Assembly (NCBI RefSeq): GCF_001598255.1
Contig: NZ_BCYP01000016.1
Location: 108,615 to 172,614 of the forward strand
Source of the DNA: Mitsuaria chitosanitabida ATCC BAA-476 = NBRC 102408
Lineage (GTDB): Bacteria; Pseudomonadota; Gammaproteobacteria; Burkholderiales; Burkholderiaceae_C
Direction: 5' to 3'
DNA length: 64,000 nucleotides
In this document: one piece after another, positions 9,307 to 18,007 of the stretch
How positions within the stretch are numbered: position 1 is the first letter of the stretch
How the letters are laid out: each line of letters opens with the position of its first letter
Program-made: the position numbers and the translations under genes
Notes under the pieces: generated by a model
What the model was told of the DNA's origin: nothing
What the model saw: only the letters and a program-made list of their open reading frames with translations
Database searches by the model: none

Positions 9307-10938
9307 TCAGTGCGCCCCGCCCGCATCCACCGGCGCGCCCATCTTCGGCGGCCGCTTCGTCAGCCAGACGAAGGCGATCAGGATGATGAACAGCGCGGCC
9401 GAGGCCAGAAAGATGTCGTCCGCCGCCCGCGTGAACGCCTGCTGATCCACCAGCCGATTCAGATACGCCAGCGCCTGGTCGGGGCTGAAGCCGGTGCGCT
9501 GCAGCGTGTCGATGGCCGCCGTCTCCGCCGGGTCGCCCAGCGACAGCCGCTCCGCCAGGTGATGGTGGTGCAGCGCCGCGCGGTTCTCCCACAGCGTCGT
9601 CGAGATCGAGGTCCCCATCGCGCCCGCCGTGATCCGGACGAAGTTGGACAGGCCCGCCGCGGCGGCGATCCGGTCCGGCGTGATGCCCGACAGCGTCAGC
9701 GTCGTCAGCGGGATGAAGAAGAAGGCCAGCGCCCCGCCCTGCAGGATGGTCGGGATCATGATGATCCCCAGGCTGGTGTCCGTGGTGAACATCGCCCGCA
9801 TCCCCAGCACGATCGCGAACATCACGAAGGCGAAGCTCGCCATCATCCGCGGATCCCAGACCGAGACCTTCTTCCCCACCACCGGGGACAGCAGGATCGC
9901 CAGCACGCCGACCGGCGCCAAGGCGAAGCCCGCCGCCGTGGCGGTGTAGCCCATGTGCTGCTGCAGCCACAGCGGCAGCAGCACCACGTTGCCGAAGAAC
10001 AGCCCGTAGGCGATCGACAGCACCGCCGCCCCGAACAGGAAGTTGCGCCGCGCGAAGAGCCGCAGGTCCACGACCGGGTGGTCGTCGGTCAGCTCCCACA
10101 CGATGAACACGGCCAGGCCGACCACCGCGATCACCGCCAGCGCGATGATCTGGTTGGACGCGAACCAGTCCAGCTCCTTGCCCTTGTCCAGCATCACCTG
10201 CAGCGAGCCGACCCACAGCACGAGCAGCGCCAGGCCGATGCCGTCGATGGGCAGCTTCTTCACCGGCGTCTCGCGGGTGCGATAGATGCTCCACGTCAGA
10301 CCGGCCGCGAACAGGCCCACCGGCACGTTGATGTAGAAGATCCACGGCCAGGTCACGTTGTCGGTGATCCAGCCGCCGAGCAGCGGCCCGACCACCGGCG
10401 CGACCAGCGTCGTCATCCCCCATAACGCGAGCGCCGTGCCCGCCTTGTGCTTGGGATAGCTGGCCAGCAGCAGCGTCTGCGACAGCGGGATCATCGGACC
10501 CGCGACCAGGCCCTGGAACACGCGCGCCGCCACCAGCATCTCCAGCGAGTGGGCGAAGCCGCAGAGCCAGGACGCCAGCACGAACAGCAGCACGCTCATC
10601 GTGAACAGGCGCACCGCGCCGAAGCGCTGCGTGAGCCAGCCCGTCAGCGGGACCGAGATCGCGTTGGCGACGCCGAAGCTGGTGATGACCCAGGTGCCCT
10701 GCACCGGGCTGACGCCCAGATCGCCGGCGATGGCGGGCAGCGACACGTTCGCGATGGACGAGTCCAGCACGTTCATGAAGGTCGCCAGCGACAGCGAGAT
10801 GGTGCCCAGCACCAGCGCCGTGCCGGTCAGTGGCGCCGGCCCGGCCTGAGGCGGCGCGGCGACCGGCGCCGGCGCCGGGGCCGGGGCCGGGGCCGGGGCC
10901 GGGGCCGGGGCCGCATCCGAGGTGATGGTGTTGCTCAT
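9307..10938 (-). CDS. emrB: DHA2-family drug:proton antiporter, EmrB-like
   Basis: 543-residue major facilitator with about 14 membrane segments. Signatures include FMNVLDSSIANVSLPAIAGDLGVSPVQGTWVITSFGVANAISVPLTGWL (motif D1 and the first helices) and RVFQGLVAGPMIPLSQTLLL (motif C region). It pumps drugs or aromatic compounds out of the cytoplasm through EmrA and an outer-membrane factor. The cytoplasmic N-terminus has an unusual Ala-Pro repeat from a GGGGCC hexamer tract. The start overlaps the emrA stop by 4 bases. Confidence 0.93.
   Translation of the reverse strand: MSNTITSDAAPAPAPAPAPAPAPAPVAAPPQAGPAPLTGTALVLGTISLSLATFMNVLDSSIANVSLPAIAGDLGVSPVQGTWVITSFGVANAISVPLTGWLTQRFGAVRLFTMSVLLFVLASWLCGFAHSLEMLVAARVFQGLVAGPMIPLSQTLLLASYPKHKAGTALALWGMTTLVAPVVGPLLGGWITDNVTWPWIFYINVPVGLFAAGLTWSIYRTRETPVKKLPIDGIGLALLVLWVGSLQVMLDKGKELDWFASNQIIALAVIAVVGLAVFIVWELTDDHPVVDLRLFARRNFLFGAAVLSIAYGLFFGNVVLLPLWLQQHMGYTATAAGFALAPVGVLAILLSPVVGKKVSVWDPRMMASFAFVMFAIVLGMRAMFTTDTSLGIIMIPTILQGGALAFFFIPLTTLTLSGITPDRIAAAAGLSNFVRITAGAMGTSISTTLWENRAALHHHHLAERLSLGDPAETAAIDTLQRTGFSPDQALAYLNRLVDQQAFTRAADDIFLASAALFIILIAFVWLTKRPPKMGAPVDAGGAH
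10877..10912. repeat. GGGGCC hexamer repeat inside emrB
   Basis: Six perfect GGGGCC units, followed by another CGCATCC-type codon pair. They encode the Ala-Pro repeat near residues 10-25 of EmrB on the minus strand. Because the unit is six bases long, slippage would lengthen or shorten the tail without breaking the frame. Confidence 0.8.
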
Positions 10939-12182
10939 TGCACGCGCGTGGACGTCGAGGTCTTGGCGGCCGCCTTGCCCAGGTTGGCCGCGATGATCTT
11001 GCTCACCTGGTCATCGGCCGCCTTCTCCTGGGCGTCGAAGATCGTGGTCTGCAGGCGCGGCGCGCTGGCGCCGGTCGCGGCGGCCAGCATCTGGCCGTCC
11101 TGATCGCGGATGTCGACTTGAACGTCCATCGACAGACCGACGCGCAGCGGGTGCTCCTGCACTTCCTTCGGATCGAGCTTGATGCGCACCGGCACACGCT
11201 GGACCACCTTGATCCAGTTGCCGGTGGCGTTCTGCGCCGGCAGCAGCGCGAAGGCCGCGCCCGTGCCCGCGCCCAGGCCCTCGACGGTGCCGTGGTACTC
11301 GGTCTTCTTGCCGTAGACGTCGGCTTCCAGCGTCGCCTTCTGGCCGATGCGCAGCTTGGCCAGCTGACTCTCCTTGAAGTTGGCGTCGACCCAGACCTGC
11401 TGCAGGCCGACCACGGCCATCAGCGGCGCGCCGGCGGCCACGCGCTGGCCCAGCTGCACCGAGCGGCGCGCGACCCAGCCGTCGACCGGAGCGATCAGCT
11501 CGGCGCGTTGCAGGGCCAGGTAGGCCTGGCGCAGGTTGGCGGCGGCGCGCAGCACGTTGGGGTGCTCCTCGACCTTCACGCCGTCCGTCAGGACCTGGTT
11601 GGACGACAGCTGGTCCTTGGCGGCCTGCAGCGCGGATTGCGCGGCGGCGGACTGCGCGCGGGCGGCCGTCAGCTGGGCCTGCGCATGCTCGAGCTCTTCC
11701 TTGCCGACGGCGCCGGTCGCGACCAGCGGCTGGCGACGGGCGACGTCGGCCTGCAGACGGGTGGCCTCGGTCAGGCTGCGCTGCAGGTCGGCCTCGCGGA
11801 CCTTCACTTGCGCTTCCAGGCCGCTGTTGTTGGCGTACAGGGTGCGGACCTCGCGGACCGTCTGCGCCAGCTGGGCCTGCGCCTGCTCCAGCGCGACGCG
11901 GGCGTCGACCGGGTCCAGGCTGACCAGCTTCTGGCCGGCCTTCACGAAGTCGGTGTCGTCGGCGTAGACCGCGCGCACCGTGCCGCCGACCAGCGGCGTG
12001 ATCTGCACGACGTTGGCCTGCACGTAGGCGTTGTCGGTGGTCTCGTAGCGGCTGCCGACGATCCACTCGTAACCGCCGTAGGCCAGGCCGGCGATGATCA
12101 CCGCCGCGGCGATCAGCGTCAGGCCGCGCTTGCGGTTGCCGTTCTTGGGAGCTTGCGTGTTGTTCTCGGGCGTTGCGCTCAT
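10935..12182 (-). CDS. emrA: HlyD/EmrA-family membrane fusion protein
   Basis: 415 residues. A short cytoplasmic basic stretch (KNGNRKRG) is followed by one membrane anchor (LTLIAAAVIIAGLAYGGYEW) and the EmrA-type start of the periplasmic part (TTDNAYVQANVVQITPLVGGTVRAVYADDTDFVKAGQKLVSLDP). A long coiled-coil hairpin spans about residues 95-215. The lipoyl/beta-barrel return follows (APVDGWVARRSVQLGQRVAAGAPLMAVVGLQQVWVDANFKESQL). It links EmrB to the outer-membrane factor encoded upstream. The order marR, outer-membrane factor, emrA, emrB is common in Burkholderiales. Confidence 0.93.
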   Translation of the reverse strand: MSATPENNTQAPKNGNRKRGLTLIAAAVIIAGLAYGGYEWIVGSRYETTDNAYVQANVVQITPLVGGTVRAVYADDTDFVKAGQKLVSLDPVDARVALEQAQAQLAQTVREVRTLYANNSGLEAQVKVREADLQRSLTEATRLQADVARRQPLVATGAVGKEELEHAQAQLTAARAQSAAAQSALQAAKDQLSSNQVLTDGVKVEEHPNVLRAAANLRQAYLALQRAELIAPVDGWVARRSVQLGQRVAAGAPLMAVVGLQQVWVDANFKESQLAKLRIGQKATLEADVYGKKTEYHGTVEGLGAGTGAAFALLPAQNATGNWIKVVQRVPVRIKLDPKEVQEHPLRVGLSMDVQVDIRDQDGQMLAAATGASAPRLQTTIFDAQEKAADDQVSKIIAANLGKAAAKTSTSTRVQ

Positions 12183-12303
12183 GGTGGGCTCTGCGAAATG
12201 TTGGGGTGCGAAGGTCGCGTGATTCGGGGTCGTGCCGGCCGCGTCGCGGGCCGGCCCTGAGGAGGTGGGTTCGATGCCTGTCGGAGGGACCGGCCTCGCG
12301 GGG

Positions 12304-13770
12304 TCAGGTCTTGTCGGCCTTGGCGTCGGACTGCGCGGCGGCGCGGCCCGGCTCGGCGTAGCCGCCGCCCAGCGCGCGCATCAGGTTGACCTGCGCGTCC
12401 ACGGTCTGGGCGTGCAGGTCGATCTGGGCGCGCTGCTGCAGCAGCTGGCTCTGATGCGCGTTGAGCACCGCGATGCGGCCGGTCAGGCCGGCTCGATGGC
12501 GCTGATCGGCCAGCGCGAACTGGCTGTCGGCGTTCGCGGCCAGCGCGTCCTGCTGCTGCTGTTGCTGACGCAGCGACTGCAGCGTCGCGACCTGGTCGCT
12601 GGCGTCGCGCACCGCGTCGAGCACGGCGGCGTTGTAGCTGGCGATGGCGGCGTCCTGCTCGGCGGCGCTGCCGCGCAGGTTGGCGCGCAGGCGGCCGCTG
12701 TCGAAGATCGGCAGATGCAGCGCGGGACCGGCGCCGTACTGGCGGCTGCCGCTCTTGAACAGCTCATCCAGCCCGATCGAGTTCAGACCGACGAAGGCCG
12801 TCAGGCTGACGCTCGGATAGAACTGGGTGCGGGCGACGCGCACGTCCTGGGCGCTGGCCTCGACGCGGGCGCGGGCGGCGGCCAGGTCGGGTCGACGGCC
12901 CAGCAGGTCCAGATGCGGCTCCTGCTGCCAATCGAGCACGCGCGGCAGCGCGGCGTTCAGGCCGGCCGTGGCGCTGGGGCCCTGGCCGGTCAGCGCGGCG
13001 ATCTGGTGGCGCAGCAGGGTCTGCTGCTCGCCCAGCACGACCTGCTGGCGCTGGATGTCGGGCAGCGGGGCCTCGGCGGTGCGCAGGTCCTGGCCGTTGT
13101 CCAGGCCGGCGGCACTGCGCTGGCGCACCAGGGCCAGGCTCTCGTCGCGCAGGGACTTCTGCTGCTCCAGCAGGCGGCTCTGCGCCTGGCTGCGGGCCAG
13201 CGCGACGTAGGCCTTGGTCACGGCGTTGGAGACGCTCAGGCGCGCGGCGGCGGCGTCGGCCTCGGCGGCGCGGCGCTGGCCCAGCGCGGCTTGCAGCGCG
13301 GCCTCATGCTTGCCGAAGAAATCGAACTCGTAGCTCAGACCGGCCTGGATGTTGGCCAGGGTCTGCACGCTGCCGGCCAGCGGCGGCGGGTAGATGCCGT
13401 GCTCGGTGATGCGCTGGCGCGTCGCGTCGGCCTCAAGCTCGGCGTTGGGGCGCTTGGCGGCCTCGGCGTTCTCGGTCAGAGCCGCGGCGCGGGCGATGCG
13501 GGCCCGTGCCAGCGCCAGGCTGGGCGAGTTGGCGATGGCCTGGTCGACCAGCGCGTCCAGTTGCGCGTCGCCGAAGCCCTTCCACCATTGCGGATCCAGG
13601 GCCTGGCCGTCGCCGGCCGTCAGGCCCAGGCGCGCGGCGGCCTCGGGGCCGTCGATGGGGGCGGCCGGGTCGGCCAGCTTCGGGATGGGCGCGCAGGCGG
13701 CGAGCACCATCAACAGCGCCGCGCCCATCGCCAGGGCGAGCGTCGTGCGGTGAAGGGATCGGGAGCTCAT
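12304..13770 (-). CDS. NodT-family outer-membrane efflux lipoprotein
   Basis: 488 residues. A lipoprotein signal peptide ends in the lipobox MVLAAC, so Cys26 is probably acylated. The remainder is the TolC-like fold with two outer_membrane efflux repeats, including the NodT-type motifs WWKGFGDAQLDALVDQAIANSPSLALARARI and LLGRRPDLAAARARVEASAQDVRVARTQFYPSVSL. I chose the ATG at 13770 because GAGGAA lies 6 bases upstream of it. The in-frame ATG at 13803 would place that ribosome site inside the gene. It forms the exit channel for EmrAB. Confidence 0.92.
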   Translation of the reverse strand: MSSRSLHRTTLALAMGAALLMVLAACAPIPKLADPAAPIDGPEAAARLGLTAGDGQALDPQWWKGFGDAQLDALVDQAIANSPSLALARARIARAAALTENAEAAKRPNAELEADATRQRITEHGIYPPPLAGSVQTLANIQAGLSYEFDFFGKHEAALQAALGQRRAAEADAAAARLSVSNAVTKAYVALARSQAQSRLLEQQKSLRDESLALVRQRSAAGLDNGQDLRTAEAPLPDIQRQQVVLGEQQTLLRHQIAALTGQGPSATAGLNAALPRVLDWQQEPHLDLLGRRPDLAAARARVEASAQDVRVARTQFYPSVSLTAFVGLNSIGLDELFKSGSRQYGAGPALHLPIFDSGRLRANLRGSAAEQDAAIASYNAAVLDAVRDASDQVATLQSLRQQQQQQDALAANADSQFALADQRHRAGLTGRIAVLNAHQSQLLQQRAQIDLHAQTVDAQVNLMRALGGGYAEPGRAAAQSDAKADKT

Positions 13771-13860
13771 GGGACGTTCCTCGGAAATGTTGTTCTTGTG
13801 CACGGAGGGGAAGAAGGAAGGTGTGGGATTCGGTGGGCAGGCGGGCGATGGCTCGCGGCG

Positions 13861-14385
13861 TCAGCCGTCGCGGTCGACCAGCGACGAGGTCTCGGAGGTC
13901 AGCCCGGCGTCGCGGATCGCGTGACCGTTGGCGACGAGCCGTTGCAGCAGGTCGACCAGGGTGCGGAACTCGGCCTCGCTGAAACCGGCCAGGTGGTCGT
14001 TGTAGACCTGGGACAGCACGCCCGGCGCGGCGGCCATGGCGGCCACGCCGTTCTCGCTGAGCGAGACCATGACCACGCGGCGGTCCTCCGACGAGCGCTC
14101 GCGGCGGACCAGGGTCTTGGCCTCGAGGCGGTCCAGCAGGCGGGTCATCGCGCCGCCGTCCATGGCGAGCTCGCGGGCCAGCGCGGCGCTGGACATGGGG
14201 CCGTTGAAGCGCAGGCGCAGCATCGGCGCCCACTGGGCGTGGGTGAGGTCGTGCTCGCCCAGCAGCTTGTCGGCCTGGCAGACCATGGACTGCTTGATCT
14301 GGCGCAGCAGCCAGCCCAGCGAGGGCTCGCAGGTGAAGTTGTCGGCGCTGTAGAAGTCGGCGGGAGGCGGCAGCTGGGCAGTCAT
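13861..14385 (-). CDS. MarR-family repressor of the efflux operon
   Basis: 174-residue MarR winged helix-turn-helix regulator. The DNA-binding core is LTHAQWAPMLRLRFNGPMSSAALARELAMDGGAMTRLLDRLEAKTLVRRERSSEDRRVVMVSLSENG, which contains the D-x-R wing (EDRRVV). It is the first gene of the efflux operon and reads the same way as the outer-membrane factor, 90 bases before it. A palindromic operator lies 50 bases upstream, so autorepression relieved by a phenolic or drug ligand is the likely mode. Confidence 0.92.
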   Translation of the reverse strand: MTAQLPPPADFYSADNFTCEPSLGWLLRQIKQSMVCQADKLLGEHDLTHAQWAPMLRLRFNGPMSSAALARELAMDGGAMTRLLDRLEAKTLVRRERSSEDRRVVMVSLSENGVAAMAAAPGVLSQVYNDHLAGFSEAEFRTLVDLLQRLVANGHAIRDAGLTSETSSLVDRDG

Positions 14386-14433
14386 GGCGGTTTTCCGGTT
14401 TCCGGGGCGGAGCTTCTGGAAAAAGCTGATGAC

Positions 14434-14455
14434 AATTATTGCTTAGGCAATGATT
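14434..14455 (-). promoter_or_regulatory. MarR operator over the efflux promoter
   Basis: A 22-base near-perfect palindrome: AATTATTGC, four-base centre TTAG, then GCAATGATT, with one mismatch between arms. It sits 49 bases upstream of the marR start in an AT-rich patch within very GC-rich DNA. On the minus strand TTGGCA lies on one side and AATAAT overlaps the other arm, so a bound MarR dimer would cover the -10 region. A partial second copy (ATTGCC) follows at 14453-14458. Confidence 0.7.
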
Positions 14456-14672
14456 GCCTTGCCAACAACCGCAGAGGATGAGCTTTGCCGGCGTGGGGGC
14501 ATTCATTCAGGCCGCGTTAAGGCGTCATCAAGACGCGATCCACGTCGGCCCGACTCTCGTGCCCGGGCCCCGAAACGGGCGCTGAACGCCCCGTGCGAAC
14601 TGTCGCCGGACCTTGATCGGCGCGGGCCTGACGTCATCTTTCCGCCCTGGATCAGCCCCCTACACTGCCGCG

Positions 14673-16556
14673 ATGTCCGCCACACCGACCACCCCGCCCC
14701 CTCCGTCCGGGGCGACCGCCTCGCCCGCCGCTCCGGCCCTGCCGGGGAACGGCTCGGCCCGTTCCGGCGTGGCAAGCGCCGTGCGCGAGGGCGCCAGCCC
14801 GCCTCCCCTGCGGGCGATGTGGCCGGCACTGTGGCCATTCCTTCGGCCCTACCGGGCGCGGATCGGCGCGGCCATCGTCTTCCTGATCCTGGCGGCCGGC
14901 GCGACGCTGGTCTTCCCGATCGCGCTGCGGCAGCTGATCGACCAGGGCATCGTGGCGTCCGACCCGGGCGATCGGCTGATGGCGCTGCGGGACCACTTCT
15001 TCTGGCTTTTCGCGACCGGCGCGGCGCTGGGCGTGTTCTCGGCGGCGCGCTTCTACGCGGTGACCTGGCTGGGCGAGCGCGTCAGCGCGGACCTGCGGAC
15101 GGCGGTCTACTCGCATGTGCTGCGACAGAGCCCCGAGTTCTTCGAGACCACCCAGACCGGCGAGGTCATCAGCCGCATCACCACGGACACCACGGTGATC
15201 CAGAGCATCGTGGGCTCCAGCCTGTCGATGGGGCTGCGCAACCTGATCATGGGCCTGGGCGCCGTGGTGCTGCTGATCGCGACCAACCCCTGGGTCATGA
15301 CGCAGGTGATGGGCATCCTGGTGCTGGTGGTGGCGCCGGCGATGTTCTTCGGCCGCCGCGTGCGGCGCCTGTCCCGGGCGAGCCAGGACCGCGTCGCCGA
15401 CACCAGCGCCATCGCGGCGGAGATGCTGAACGCGATCACCGTCGTGCAGTCGCATGCGCAGGAGGCCCGCGAGGCCAAGCGCTTCGACGCCGCCAGCGAG
15501 GCCGCCTTCGACACCGCGCGCAAGCGGACCAAGGTGCGCTCCTTCCTCGTGGCCTTCATCATCACCGCGACCTTCGGCGCGCTGCTGTGGGGCCTCTATC
15601 AAGGCACGCAGGCCGTGATGGCGGGCCGCATCAGCGCCGGTCACCTGGGCCAGACGGTGGTCTACGTGGTGCTGCTGGTGTCGTCGGTGGCGGTGCTGGC
15701 CGAGGTCTGGGGCGACCTGCTGCGCGCCGCGGGCGCGACCGAGCGCCTGATGGAGCTGCTCGCCGCGCAGTCGCCGGTCGCGGATCCCGCCGCGCCGGTG
15801 GCCATGCCGGCCTCGACCGGCCCGGCCCGCGTCGCCTTCCAGCATGTGCGCTTCCATTACCCGTCGCGTCCGGACCGCGCCGCGCTGGAGGACTTCAGCC
15901 TGGAGATCGCCCCCGGCGAGACCGTGGCCCTGGTCGGCCCCAGCGGCGCCGGCAAGAGCACGGTGCTGCAGGTGCTGCAGCGCTTCTACGACGTGCAGTC
16001 GGGCGCGCTGCTGGTGGACGGGACGCCGGTCGACCGCGTCCGCCTGGCCGAGCTGCGCGGCCGCATGGCGCTGGTGCCGCAGCAGAGCGTGATCTTCTCG
16101 GCGAGCGCGCTGGACAACATCCGCTACGGCCGCCCGGACGCCTCGCGCGAGGACGTCATCGCCGCCGCCCGCGCGGCGCACGCCGACGAGTTCATCCGGC
16201 AGCTGCCCCAGGGCTACGACAGCTTCCTGGGCGAGCGCGGCGTGCGCCTGTCCGGTGGTCAGCGCCAGCGCATCGCGATCGCGCGGGCGATGCTGCAGGA
16301 CGCGCCGCTGCTGCTGCTCGACGAGGCCACCAGCGCGCTGGACGCGGAGAGCGAGCGCCTCGTGCAGCAGGCGCTGGACGAGGCGATGCGGGACCGCACG
16401 ACGCTGGTCATCGCGCACCGTCTGGCGACCGTGCAACGCGCCGACCGCATCGTCGTCATGGAGCACGGTCGCATCGTCGAGCAAGGCACGCATGCCGAGC
16501 TGGTGGCGCGAGGCGGGCTCTATGCCCGCCTGGCCGAGTTGCAGTTCAACGCCTGA
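14673..16556 (+). CDS. ABC-type exporter, fused membrane and ATPase domains
   Basis: 627 residues. After a Pro/Ala-rich N-terminus (about 45 residues) come six membrane helices (MsbA/LmrA type; FETTQTGEVISRITTDTTVIQ is the coupling segment), then the ATPase: Walker A GPSGAGKST, signature LSGGQRQR, Walker B LLLLDEATSALD and the switch VIAHRLATV. It works as a homodimer exporting a lipid, peptide or drug, and the substrate cannot be read from sequence. The ATG at 14673 is the likelier start. A GTG-type start 60 bases upstream would only add residues from the divergent promoter region. Confidence 0.9.
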   Translation: MSATPTTPPPPSGATASPAAPALPGNGSARSGVASAVREGASPPPLRAMWPALWPFLRPYRARIGAAIVFLILAAGATLVFPIALRQLIDQGIVASDPGDRLMALRDHFFWLFATGAALGVFSAARFYAVTWLGERVSADLRTAVYSHVLRQSPEFFETTQTGEVISRITTDTTVIQSIVGSSLSMGLRNLIMGLGAVVLLIATNPWVMTQVMGILVLVVAPAMFFGRRVRRLSRASQDRVADTSAIAAEMLNAITVVQSHAQEAREAKRFDAASEAAFDTARKRTKVRSFLVAFIITATFGALLWGLYQGTQAVMAGRISAGHLGQTVVYVVLLVSSVAVLAEVWGDLLRAAGATERLMELLAAQSPVADPAAPVAMPASTGPARVAFQHVRFHYPSRPDRAALEDFSLEIAPGETVALVGPSGAGKSTVLQVLQRFYDVQSGALLVDGTPVDRVRLAELRGRMALVPQQSVIFSASALDNIRYGRPDASREDVIAAARAAHADEFIRQLPQGYDSFLGERGVRLSGGQRQRIAIARAMLQDAPLLLLDEATSALDAESERLVQQALDEAMRDRTTLVIAHRLATVQRADRIVVMEHGRIVEQGTHAELVARGGLYARLAELQFNA

Positions 16557-16566
16557 CGCTCGCCTC

Positions 16567-16611
16567 TGCCCCTCTCCCATGAAGTGGGAGAGGGGTCGGG
16601 GTGAGGGCCGT
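16567..16611. repeat. Single REP-like palindrome at a convergent junction
   Basis: CCCCTCTCCCA and TGGGAGAGGGG form a hairpin with a 5-base loop, followed by TCGGGGTGAGGGCCGTCGC, the same tail as the third unit at 9.2 kb. It lies between the ends of the ABC exporter gene and the convergent response-regulator gene, and so may act as a two-way terminator. Confidence 0.8.
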
Positions 16612-16636
16612 CGCACACAGCGAGCCCCAAGCCCCC

Positions 16637-17371
16637 CTACTCCAGCACCTCCACCGCCACGCTGAACACATACCCCGCGCCGCGCTCCGTGCAGATGTAG
16701 GCGGGCTCCGCCGGATTGCGCTCGATCTTCCGCCGCAGCCGCAGGATCTGCACGTCGATCGACCGGTCATACACCTCCGCCCCATGCAGGCGCGACAGGT
16801 CCAGCAACTGGTCCCTGGACAACACCCGCTGCGGCGCCGAGCACAGCGCCTGGAGCAGATTGAACTCCCCGTTCGACAGATCGACCCGCCCGCCATCCGG
16901 CGCCGTCAACCGGCGGCTACGCAGATTCAGTTCCCACCCGTCGAAGCGATACCCCCGTCGTTCGGCCTCGCGCGCCGGGGCCGCCTCGCGCATCAACTGA
17001 TAACGCCTCAACACCGCGCGAATTCGCGCCAGCAGCTCCCGCGAGCTGAACGGCTTGTTGATGTAATCGTCGGCCGCGAGCTCCAGCCCCATCACGCGGT
17101 CCGCCTCGTCCATCCGGCCGGTGACGATGATCACCGGCACCTGGCTGGCCTCGCGCAGCGAGCGCGCCAGCTGCATCCCGTCCTCGCGTCCCAGCCGCAG
17201 GTCCAGCAGCACCAGGTCCACCAGCTGCGACTGCAGCACCCGCTGCATCTCCGCGCCCGACTCGACCGCGGTCACCCGCAGACCATGCTCGGTCAGGTAG
17301 TCGACGAGCAACTCGCGGATGGCCGGATCGTCGTCGACGGCAAGGATGTGGGCAGGCGTCTGGGCGTTCAT
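16637..17371 (-). CDS. OmpR-family two-component response regulator
   Basis: 244 residues. The receiver domain has the acidic pocket Asp13-15, phosphoacceptor Asp57 (LVLLDLRLG), a Thr switch (VIIVTGR) and Lys (YINKPFSSREL). From about residue 145 a winged-helix domain follows (LTAPDGGRVDLSNGEFNLLQALCSAPQRVLSRDQLLD ... RSIDVQILRLRRKIE). The ATG at 17371 opens on a normal receiver start, and the open frame upstream is shadow sequence. It is divergent from the receiver/hybrid-kinase pair across a 285-base gap holding a perfect palindrome. Confidence 0.92.
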   Translation of the reverse strand: MNAQTPAHILAVDDDPAIRELLVDYLTEHGLRVTAVESGAEMQRVLQSQLVDLVLLDLRLGREDGMQLARSLREASQVPVIIVTGRMDEADRVMGLELAADDYINKPFSSRELLARIRAVLRRYQLMREAAPAREAERRGYRFDGWELNLRSRRLTAPDGGRVDLSNGEFNLLQALCSAPQRVLSRDQLLDLSRLHGAEVYDRSIDVQILRLRRKIERNPAEPAYICTERGAGYVFSVAVEVLE

Positions 17372-17458
17372 CGGGCAACGGGCGGAGCGGAAGACTGGAG
17401 GCGGCGCAAAGCTATCACGTGAAGCGCGCGTTAAAAAGCCGCGTCCGGGGTGGCCCGC

Positions 17459-17472
17459 ATTACAGCTGTAAT
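17459..17472. promoter_or_regulatory. Perfect 14-base palindrome ATTACAGCTGTAAT
   Basis: Perfect dyad in the divergent intergenic region between the OmpR-type regulator and the receiver/hybrid-kinase operon. A further half site, GGTAAT, lies about 20 bases downstream at 17486-17491. A two-mismatch relative occurs at 27768-27781. Binding by the adjacent regulator is a reasonable guess but not shown. Confidence 0.5.
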
Positions 17473-17656
17473 CCAGGAAATCCGGCGGTAATGATGACGG
17501 AACACCGAGACGCCCCAATACGGTCAGCCCCTTCTCCGACACCACGCCCTTCCGACCCGCCCGCGACGCGCGGCCTGACACGGCCCGCGATCGTCGGTCC
17601 GGAAGGCGCGTCCGGGTATCCCCCGGACGGGAGAGCCGACAACGACTTCCCCGCCG

Positions 17657-18007
17657 ATGCTCACCGCCGTAGTTCTTGACGACAATCCCGCGATCCGCGA
17701 ACTGATCTCCGAGTGGCTCGCCGCCGCCGGTCACCACGTGATGGACGCTCGACCCACCGCCGCCGCCGCGGTTCATCTGGTGCTGCTGGACCTGCCCATG
17801 CTGCGCGACGGCGTGCGCACGCTGGTGGACCGGGTTCGCGCCACCTATCCCGACGCTGCCCTGCTGGGCCTGTCCACGCAGGTCGCGCAAGCCCTCCCCG
17901 CCTCGTCCCCCACCGCCCGCGAGCTCGGCCTGATCGGCCTGCTGCCCAAGCCCTGCGTGCGCGAGGAGCTGCTCGCCGCCATCTCCCAGTTGCCGCGCCG
18001 CTCATGA
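17657..18007 (+). CDS. Stand-alone receiver protein, shortened
   Basis: 116 residues, a CheY-like receiver with no output domain. It has Asp8-Asp9, phosphoacceptor Asp45 (VHLVLLDLPM), Ser73 and Lys98-Pro99 (LLPKPC), so the phosphorylation chemistry looks intact. The segment between the first strand and Asp45 is about eight residues shorter than usual, which removes part of helix 2 or strand 2. The stop overlaps the hybrid kinase start (ATGA). It may serve as a phosphate sink or relay for that kinase. Confidence 0.75.
   Translation: MLTAVVLDDNPAIRELISEWLAAAGHHVMDARPTAAAAVHLVLLDLPMLRDGVRTLVDRVRATYPDAALLGLSTQVAQALPASSPTARELGLIGLLPKPCVREELLAAISQLPRRS

Noticed and set aside
12232..14481. 749-codon plus-strand frame
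   Set aside because: It lies opposite the NodT-type outer-membrane factor and marR, which have clear motifs. The frame is Gly/Gln/Arg-rich shadow.
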